Origin: UBA1724 sp963632245
GTDB taxonomy: Bacteria > Verrucomicrobiota > Lentisphaeria > Oligosphaerales > Oligosphaeraceae
Direction: 5' to 3'
NCBI GenBank assembly: GCA_963632245.1
Contig: CAVGTF010000025.1
Coordinates: 1-20,494 of the forward strand
Length of the DNA: 20,494 nt
The translations under genes and the position numbers were made by a program. Positions 14,908 to 20,494 of the stretch are shown piece by piece. The notes below the pieces were generated by a model. The model was given only the letters and a program-made list of their open reading frames with translations. It ran no database searches and was not told where the DNA came from. Numbering within the stretch: the stretch's first letter is position 1; every line of letters starts with the position of its first letter.

Positions 14908-17616
14908 CTAACGGACCTCCTCACGCACGGGCTCTACCACGGGGATCTCCGTCTTCACGGATTCCTCCACACAGCCACTGGTGCCCTCGGACTCCAGACG
15001 CGCCTTCAAGCCGCGGTAGTCGGTCTTTCCGGTGCCCAGCAGCGGGATCTCCTCCCAGCGATGGACCTCGCGAATGGAGCAAATGGGCGGGAAGCCCTCT
15101 TCACGCAGGATGCGATTGGCCTCCTCGCGCTCCACCGGCATGGTGGCCACCAGACAGATGACGGGCGCGTCATCGGGACCGTAAGTCTCCACGGCCAGCG
15201 CAGGACCCTTCACCGCCGGATTCTGGAAATGCTTCAGGAGGGTCTCCTCAATGGCGGGCAGAGAAACCATCTCCCCGCCAATCTTCGTGAAGCGCTTCAG
15301 GCGACCCTTGAAGAAGATGAAGCCATCCTGGTCCATCTGGACCAAGTCGCCAGTACGATACCAGTTGCGACCTTCGCGGAGGACGAAGGGACTGGGGCCC
15401 TTATAGCCCAGATAGCCGCCAAAGACGGTCTCGCCGCAGACCACCAGCATGCCGGTCTCGCCAGGACCCAGCACACGCTTGCAGGACTCGTCCATGACCA
15501 CGCCACGAGTGCAATCCAACAGCTTTCCCACGGAGTCCTTGCGATACTGGCGGGGCTTGTTGAGGGAGACCACGGGGCCGCATTCGGTGATGCCATAGCC
15601 CTCATAGAGCTCGGCCAAGGGCGCCTTCTCGTTCAGCAGGCGGAAGGTGGCCTCGGGGCATTTTTCGGCACCGCAGACCACCAGCCGGAGGGTCTCCAGC
15701 TGCTGGGGCGTGCCGTTGCGAAGGATATTCGCCACGAAGGTCGGCGTGCCGCAGAAGAAATTGACCTTGTAGGCGGCGGTGAGACGTGCCAGCATGGCGC
15801 CCTCGGTGGGATTGGGATGGTAGACCACCCGGATATTGGAGGCGCAGGGGAAGACGATGGAGAGCAGCGTCCCAAAGGAGTGGAAGGGCGGCAGCATTCC
15901 CAGCAGGCAGTAGTCCTTCTGGATGTTCATGTCGGCGGCGGCACGAGTCACATCCACCATGAGATTCTGATGGGTGAGAGGCACGGCCTTCGGCAGGGTC
16001 TCGGAGCCGGAGGTGAAAAGAATGACGGCGGTCTCGGGGATGGGCGCCTTCCAGAGGCTCCGCCACCAGAAACGGCTGCGGAAAACCGCCAGGAGTTTGG
16101 CGCCCAAGCCAATGCGGTCCTTGATGGTCTCCACCGTCACAAAACGGTCCTCTAGGCCTGTGAAGTCCACGCCCATGCCTTTCAGACGCTCCACCAGCAC
16201 CTGCGCAGTCAGGATCTTCTCCAGGCCCACGCTCTCCACGCAGTGGCGCATATTCCGGTTGCCGACAGTCCAGTTGATCATCACCGGGGTCTTGCCGGCG
16301 AATTGCGCCGCCAGGTAGAAGAGGGTTGCCGCCACGGTGCCGGGCATCAGAATGCCCAAGCGTTCGCCAGGGAGCTTCTTCAGCTGCGGCGCCAATGCCA
16401 AGACCGCCAACACCATCTTTCGATTGGTGAAGACGCCGCTGGTCTGGTCCGCCCACACAGGACGATTCGGAGCCTTCTTCGCATTCTTCAGGAAGGCCAG
16501 CGGAATGCTGTCGGCCTGGGTGACCGTCAGGGGCCGCGGGTCGTCATAGAACCAGTTTGCGGGGACCGGCAGGAGGGGATCGGTGGCATCGGATTCGCCC
16601 ATGGCGGCGATCAGGAGGCTCGCCACGGTGCGGAGCTTCTCGGGGCTGGGGACCTCCTTGCCGAATTCCTTGGCGATCCACTGCTGCAACTCCACCACCA
16701 CCAACGAATCCAGCCCCAGATCGGTGCCCAAGGTATCCGTGTCCTTGATCAGACGCTTGCCGGTCAACTCGCGGAGCTTGTCCTTGATCTTGGCGCGGAC
16801 TTCGTCGGGCACGCGGGAGGTGTCCTCGTTGGCGTTATAGGCATCGGGTTCCGGGAGCGTGCAGGTGCGGCCGCCCTCGAACCAGGTATAAGGCACGTAG
16901 GTATTGGGGCGCATCGACTTGTTGTAGAAGTTCTCCAGATAGCGATTCAGGATCTCCTTGTCGGAGCCGTCGGGCATATCCTGGGGACGCGTCACGAACT
17001 CGATGGTCACGTGCCGACGGGGCATGAAGAAGATTCCGCCCAGGATCACGTGCCAGAAGTGCCGCTTGAGGCAGGTGCCGAAGGGCAGCTGATAGCCCTT
17101 CGCACGCCCAAAATCGCTGCCCCACAACCCCGTGGTGCGCACCAGCACCACCTTGCAGTCGGGATATTCCTGCAGGATGCGGGAGACGCCGCCATTACCG
17201 CGGAGCTTCTCCATCCGGGAACGGTAGATTCGCCCCGCCGGATAGAACAACAGGTTGTCACCCGCCTTCAATGCCTGCACACAGGCCTCAATCTGCGCCA
17301 AAACCGTGTCGTGGCAGGCGATGCCGCCCACGCCCATATCCGGCAGGGTCAAGAGCCGCACACGCCAGCCAATGCGCTTCAGGATGGTGGCGCGCACCTG
17401 CTTTTCGGTGGCCAGCGCCCGGGGATGAAATTTGTTCCAGAGGACGCTGGAGAGCAGCACGGGGTCGATCAGCGCCGGGTGGTTCGGCAGGAAGAGAATG
17501 CCCGTTTTGCCGTAGCGGCGCACCACATCGTCCAGACCTTTCACTTGCACACGATAGCGCAAATGGAGGGCGAGGGTAACGACCAGCCAAAGACAGAAGA
17601 CTATCAGGCAGTTCAT
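14908..17616 (-). CDS. Fusion of PlsC-type acyltransferase, acyl carrier domain and AMP-ligase
   Basis: A 902-residue phospholipid-remodelling or acyl-activating protein. After one N-terminal membrane helix (2-19) comes a PlsC/LPLAT domain with the HX4D motif NHPALID (45-51) and FYPAGRIYRSR (124-134). An acyl carrier domain spans about 270-340, with the phosphopantetheine attachment serine in LGLDSL (S304). The rest is an adenylate-forming ligase with FTSGSETLPK (534-543) and YEGYGITECGP. FTSGSE closely resembles the motif of Aas, the 2-acylglycerophosphoethanolamine acyltransferase/acyl-ACP synthetase. Aas of E. coli lacks the internal carrier, so this order (transferase, carrier, ligase) suggests that the ligase loads the carrier, which feeds the transferase. 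I chose the ATG at 17616, where the membrane helix begins. It follows a terminator, so it starts a new transcript. Confidence 0.9.
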   Translation of the reverse strand: MNCLIVFCLWLVVTLALHLRYRVQVKGLDDVVRRYGKTGILFLPNHPALIDPVLLSSVLWNKFHPRALATEKQVRATILKRIGWRVRLLTLPDMGVGGIACHDTVLAQIEACVQALKAGDNLLFYPAGRIYRSRMEKLRGNGGVSRILQEYPDCKVVLVRTTGLWGSDFGRAKGYQLPFGTCLKRHFWHVILGGIFFMPRRHVTIEFVTRPQDMPDGSDKEILNRYLENFYNKSMRPNTYVPYTWFEGGRTCTLPEPDAYNANEDTSRVPDEVRAKIKDKLRELTGKRLIKDTDTLGTDLGLDSLVVVELQQWIAKEFGKEVPSPEKLRTVASLLIAAMGESDATDPLLPVPANWFYDDPRPLTVTQADSIPLAFLKNAKKAPNRPVWADQTSGVFTNRKMVLAVLALAPQLKKLPGERLGILMPGTVAATLFYLAAQFAGKTPVMINWTVGNRNMRHCVESVGLEKILTAQVLVERLKGMGVDFTGLEDRFVTVETIKDRIGLGAKLLAVFRSRFWWRSLWKAPIPETAVILFTSGSETLPKAVPLTHQNLMVDVTRAAADMNIQKDYCLLGMLPPFHSFGTLLSIVFPCASNIRVVYHPNPTEGAMLARLTAAYKVNFFCGTPTFVANILRNGTPQQLETLRLVVCGAEKCPEATFRLLNEKAPLAELYEGYGITECGPVVSLNKPRQYRKDSVGKLLDCTRGVVMDESCKRVLGPGETGMLVVCGETVFGGYLGYKGPSPFVLREGRNWYRTGDLVQMDQDGFIFFKGRLKRFTKIGGEMVSLPAIEETLLKHFQNPAVKGPALAVETYGPDDAPVICLVATMPVEREEANRILREEGFPPICSIREVHRWEEIPLLGTGKTDYRGLKARLESEGTSGCVEESVKTEIPVVEPVREEVR

Positions 17617-17664
17617 GGTGTGCGTTCTCCGGGTGTGGGGTTTCGCGCGCCTGCGCACGCGTAT

Positions 17665-17694
17665 AAAAAAAGCACCGCAAGTTGCTTGCGGGTG
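17665..17694 (-). terminator. Rho-independent terminator after the TrmH-family gene
   Basis: On the minus strand a 9-base stem with one bulge (17685-17694 with 17673-17681) and a 3-base loop is followed by seven Ts (As 17665-17671). It separates the helicase/methyltransferase transcript from the fusion gene. Confidence 0.85.
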
Positions 17695-17714
17695 TGAAAG
17701 GGGTATTTGCCGGC

Positions 17715-18278
17715 TCAGGATTTGCCGACCAATCGGTGTTGCCGCAGTGCCTCAAAGAGGACCACACCGGCACAATTGCCAACATTGATGGAGTTCTTGC
17801 GACCGCAGGCGGGCAGCTGAATGAAGCCATCGCAACACGACAGCGCCTCCTGCGAAATCCCCAGCGCCTCGTTGCCCAAAACCAGCGCGGCGGGAAAGCG
17901 CAGCGGTGTCTCCCAGTAGATGCCTGCGCCCTCCACGGTATCCACGCCGTAGACAGTGTAGCCCCGCGATTTCAACTCGTCAATGGCCTGCGCCGCCGTG
18001 TCGAAATGCCGACAGGGCACCGTCTCGTCACAGCCCCGCGCGGTCTTGGCCAGCTTTTCGTGAGGCGGGCAAGGCGTGTATCCGCAGGCATAGATCGCCT
18101 GGGCATTCACGGCATCCGCCAGCCGAAAGATGTTCCCGGTGTTGTAGGCGCTCCGGAGGGTATCCAGCACCACCACCACAGGGAGGGTCTCCTCCCGGGG
18201 TTCCGACTGGTCCCCTAAACGCACCCTGGGCGCAGATTCCGCGCCAACGGGTTCTTCTTTGTCCGGAAGGGCTTCCAC
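17715..18278 (-). CDS. TrmH-family (SpoU) RNA 2'-O-methyltransferase
   Basis: A 187-residue SPOUT-fold methyltransferase using S-adenosylmethionine, probably acting on tRNA or rRNA ribose. The three SpoU motifs are present: LDTLRSAYNTGNIFR (38-52) with the catalytic arginine, LVLGNEALGI (132-141), and IQLPACGRKNSINVGNCA (153-170), which builds the knot. There is no extra N-terminal RNA-binding domain, only about 30 charged residues, so it is a compact member. The start is a GTG at 18278, 26 bases after the helicase stop; I see no better start. It is probably co-transcribed with the helicase, which fits a shared RNA-related role. The exact target cannot be read from the sequence. Confidence 0.88.
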   Translation of the reverse strand: MEALPDKEEPVGAESAPRVRLGDQSEPREETLPVVVVLDTLRSAYNTGNIFRLADAVNAQAIYACGYTPCPPHEKLAKTARGCDETVPCRHFDTAAQAIDELKSRGYTVYGVDTVEGAGIYWETPLRFPAALVLGNEALGISQEALSCCDGFIQLPACGRKNSINVGNCAGVVLFEALRQHRLVGKS

Positions 18279-18304
18279 GAAAACTGAGCAAAAACGGGGA
18301 ATTC

Positions 18305-20101
18305 CTACCGATTGCCACGACCGCCACGGAAAGGCGGACGACGATCGCCGCCAGAACGCCCGCCGAAGGAGACGGATCCGCCGCGGGAGCCGCCAAAGCC
18401 GCCGCTGCGACCGCCGCGGGAGCCGTAGGAGCCGCCGCGACCGCCGCGGGAACCGTAGGAGCCGCCGCCGCGGCGATCGCCGCCCTCCTGGGCACGGGGC
18501 CTGGGGGAGGCCACGGGCTTGGGCATGACCAGCATCTCTTCGGGGGGCTGGACAGTCGGCAGGGCACGACCGATGTATTCCTCGATCTCGGGCATGACGA
18601 AGGCGCAGTCCTCGTCAGCGAAGGAGATTGCGCGGCCCTGGTGACCGGCGCGGGCGGTGCGTCCCACGCGGTGGACGTAGTCCTCGGCCTCGTAGGGCAG
18701 ATCGTAGTTGAAGACATGGGTGATGTCGTCCACCTGGATGCCACGACCGGCCACATCGGTGGCCACCACCACCTTCACGGTGCCGTTGCGGAAGGCCTCC
18801 AGGATGTTCAGGCGGCGATTCTGGTTGACGTCACCCGAAAGCATCTCGCAGGGAATTCCGTAGCGCTGGAGCTCGGCGTGCAGCTCCTCCACATCCCGGC
18901 GACGATTGCGGAAGATGAGGGCGCGGTGGACATCCTCGTGCTGGAGGACCCACAGGATGATCGCCAGCTTCTCCTGGGTGGTGCAGGCGTACACGGTCTC
19001 GTTGACGCCCTCGGCCACCACGCGCTCGGGCTCCACTTCCAGCACCGCGGGATCAGGACGCATCCAGCGGCTGGCCAGCGCCATGATGTCGTGGGAGAGG
19101 GTTGCGCTAAAGAGCATGGTCTGGCGCTCTTCCTTGGGCGGCAAGTAGTTGATGATCCGCTTGACATCCGGGATAAAGCCCATGTCCAGCATGCGGTCGG
19201 CCTCGTCCAAAATCAGGACCTTCAGCATGGAGGTGTCGATGACGCGCTTCTGCAGGAAGTCGATGAGCCGTCCGGGAGTGGCGACAATGAGGTCGCATCC
19301 GGCCTGGAGGAGCCGGCGCTGGCGCTCGTAGTCCATGCCGCCGAAGACGGCCACGGTGCGCAGGGTGGTGTAGACACTCAGGTTGTCGGCGTCCTTGGCG
19401 ATCTGGATGGCCAGCTCGCGGGTGGGCGCCAAAACCAGCGCGAAGGGCTGGTTGAGCTTGCGCTTGTCGGGGCAACGCACGAACTGGTCCAGCATGGAGA
19501 GCAGGAAGACCGCGGTCTTTCCGGTACCGGTCTGCGCCTTGCCCGCCAGGTCCTTGCCCGTAATGGCCACCGGCAACGCCAATCCCTGGATCGGCGTGCA
19601 CTTCTGGAAGCCCATGTCGTCCAGGGCGGCACGCAGGATCTCTCGGCACAGCGGGAAGTCCTGGAAGTACTTCACGCCCTCTTCACGATTCTCAATGGCG
19701 GGCGGCTGCCAGTCGCCCACCTTCTTCTTGTCCAAAATCCGGTGCGCGCGCTCCTCGCCTAGCTTGGAGTCCTCACCGGCCTCCGAAATCTCCTCCGCAA
19801 CCGGCAACGGCTGACGACTAGACCGCTCAGACCGCGACGACTCACTCCCCTGGAAGGAAACGCCACCACGGCTACCACGGCTACCACGCGGACCACGCCC
19901 AGAAGAGGCACCCTCCCCTTCGCCATTCTCAAAACGACGACGGCGCGGCGGACGGCTCTCGCTCTTCCCCCCAGAAGTGGCAGAGGCCTCCTTTTTCGCG
20001 GTATCGGCAGTCTTGTCGGCGGCGGTAGAGTCGTTGCTGGAATGGGATCCGAAAAGGGAACGAATGCCCCTCAGGGCACGCTGAAATAGGTTGATACTCA
20101 A
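18305..20101 (-). CDS. DEAD-box RNA helicase with RGG-type tails
   Basis: A 598-residue ATP-dependent RNA helicase of the RhlE/RhlB/CsdA group, likely in RNA unwinding, ribosome assembly or decay. Core motifs in order: Q motif around TPIQ (169-172), AQTGTGKT (189-196), PTREL (226-230), DEAD (299-302), SAT (332-334), ARGIQVDD-type motif V, and HRVGRTARAG. Residues 1-120 are low-complexity and charged, with RGPRGSRGSRGG. The last 60 residues are an RGG/GSYGSRGG repeat tail typical of RNA-binding extensions. The start is a TTG, supported by AGGAGT placed 5 bases upstream. The TrmH-family gene follows. Upstream, a TATATT at 20176-20181 (minus strand) might be a -10 element, but no convincing -35 accompanies it. 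Confidence 0.94.
   Translation of the reverse strand: MSINLFQRALRGIRSLFGSHSSNDSTAADKTADTAKKEASATSGGKSESRPPRRRRFENGEGEGASSGRGPRGSRGSRGGVSFQGSESSRSERSSRQPLPVAEEISEAGEDSKLGEERAHRILDKKKVGDWQPPAIENREEGVKYFQDFPLCREILRAALDDMGFQKCTPIQGLALPVAITGKDLAGKAQTGTGKTAVFLLSMLDQFVRCPDKRKLNQPFALVLAPTRELAIQIAKDADNLSVYTTLRTVAVFGGMDYERQRRLLQAGCDLIVATPGRLIDFLQKRVIDTSMLKVLILDEADRMLDMGFIPDVKRIINYLPPKEERQTMLFSATLSHDIMALASRWMRPDPAVLEVEPERVVAEGVNETVYACTTQEKLAIILWVLQHEDVHRALIFRNRRRDVEELHAELQRYGIPCEMLSGDVNQNRRLNILEAFRNGTVKVVVATDVAGRGIQVDDITHVFNYDLPYEAEDYVHRVGRTARAGHQGRAISFADEDCAFVMPEIEEYIGRALPTVQPPEEMLVMPKPVASPRPRAQEGGDRRGGGSYGSRGGRGGSYGSRGGRSGGFGGSRGGSVSFGGRSGGDRRPPFRGGRGNR
18345..18475 (-). repeat. Repeat encoding the RGG tail of the helicase
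   Basis: The minus strand repeatedly encodes GGSYGSRGGR. The two clearest copies (about 18405-18465) are nearly identical over roughly 36 bases, so the tail grew by in-frame duplication. Confidence 0.7.
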
Positions 20102-20106
20102 AATGG

Positions 20107-20112
20107 ACTCCT
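20107..20112 (-). promoter_or_regulatory. Shine-Dalgarno site deciding the helicase TTG start
   Basis: AGGAGT on the minus strand, 5 bases before TTG (20101). It is the best ribosome site near the start of the helicase frame and supports a non-ATG start. Confidence 0.65.
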
Positions 20113-20312
20113 GATAAAACGTAGAAAAAACGCGCGGCCACCACTATGCGGAAAGGCCTTCTGCGCAGATTGCTTAATATACTGTCACCTAGCAGGACTT
20201 AAGACACACACAGGATAGGCGGATCACAGGTCCGCAACCAACTGAAAACCACCTCCACAAATGCCGACTATTCCACCCCGCCTGCTCATTCTTCCTCTTT
20301 CCGAAAGGCACT
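20113..20312. other. Upstream region of the helicase gene, no gene seen
   Basis: About 200 bases without a convincing reading frame. It contains a possible TATATT (minus strand, 20176-20181), the palindrome AAGGCCTT (20154-20161 area) and a leader of roughly 70 bases before the helicase. DEAD-box genes often have regulated leaders, but nothing specific can be named here. Confidence 0.4.
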
Positions 20313-20494
20313 CACACTCTCTTCCCTCTCGAGGCCACCACACTCTCTTCCATCTCGAAGAGCTCCACAGTCTCCTCCCTCTCGAAGACCCCACACTCTC
20401 TTCCTTCTCAAAAACTTCCACACTCTCTTCCATCTCGTAGACCCCACACTCTCTTCCATCTCGAAGACTCCACACCCTCTTCCATCTCGAAAAC
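20313..20494 (+). repeat. 26/27-base minisatellite, seven units, running off the window
   Basis: Units start at 20313, 20339, 20366, 20392, 20419, 20445 and 20471, with a core CACACTCTCTTCC followed by (A/C)TCTCGAAGACYC. Spacing alternates between 26 and 27 bases, so it does not keep a reading frame, and no spacers separate the units. The array is cut by the window edge. Confidence 0.88.

Noticed and set aside
20313..20494. CRISPR array
   Set aside because: Units follow each other directly without unique spacers, are imperfect, and no cas gene is near.

Overview
This window reads as chromosomal DNA from a GC-rich Gram-negative-type bacterium. My best guess is the PVC superphylum, probably Verrucomicrobiota or a close relative. 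The guess rests on the tandem PilB-type ATPases followed by PilT and PilC, the acyltransferase / acyl carrier / adenylate-forming fusion protein, the DUF2304 plus family-2 glycosyltransferase pair, and the mix of genes with and without Shine-Dalgarno sites. It is inference and no marker gene in the window settles it. I see no rRNA, tRNA, CRISPR array, IS element or phage gene.

Left part, plus strand (1-6384): a type IV pilus motor cluster. It holds the 3' end of one PilB-like extension ATPase (1-1057), a second complete PilB (1110-2840), the retraction ATPase PilT (2919-4046) and the platform protein PilC (4120-5364). A strong hairpin-plus-T-run terminator follows (5384-5423). A predicted membrane metallopeptidase of unknown role with an HELCH motif comes next (5446-6384).

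From 6546 to the end all genes are on the minus strand. In transcription order (right to left) they are: a DEAD-box RNA helicase with RGG tails and a TTG start, then a TrmH-family RNA methyltransferase ending at a clear terminator (17665-17694); next a PlsC-ACP-AMP-ligase fusion, a DUF2304 membrane protein and a family-2 glycosyltransferase with abutting or overlapping reading frames; next ribD-ribE (riboflavin); next, after a repeat-filled gap, argJ (arginine), a family-4 glycosyltransferase and a 95-residue peptide ending in four D-G-P-S-G-P-(A/G)-F repeats; next a ROK-family sugar kinase with a strong terminator; and last an AAA ATPase of the DUF4143 type with a recognisable promoter.

The most unusual item is the family-4 glycosyltransferase whose stop codon overlaps the start of the DGPSGPAF repeat peptide (ATGCTGA). 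This looks like a translationally coupled modifying enzyme and small repetitive substrate, and I do not recognise it as a described system. The intergenic DNA is also unusual. Several gaps carry 7-bp tandem repeats (TAGTGGC, CTTCTCC, AATGAGG types), clusters of small hairpins and a shared ACTCCTTCCTCC tail. In two places TAG-containing heptamers just after a gene place stop codons in all three frames. The right end of the window is a 26/27-bp minisatellite.
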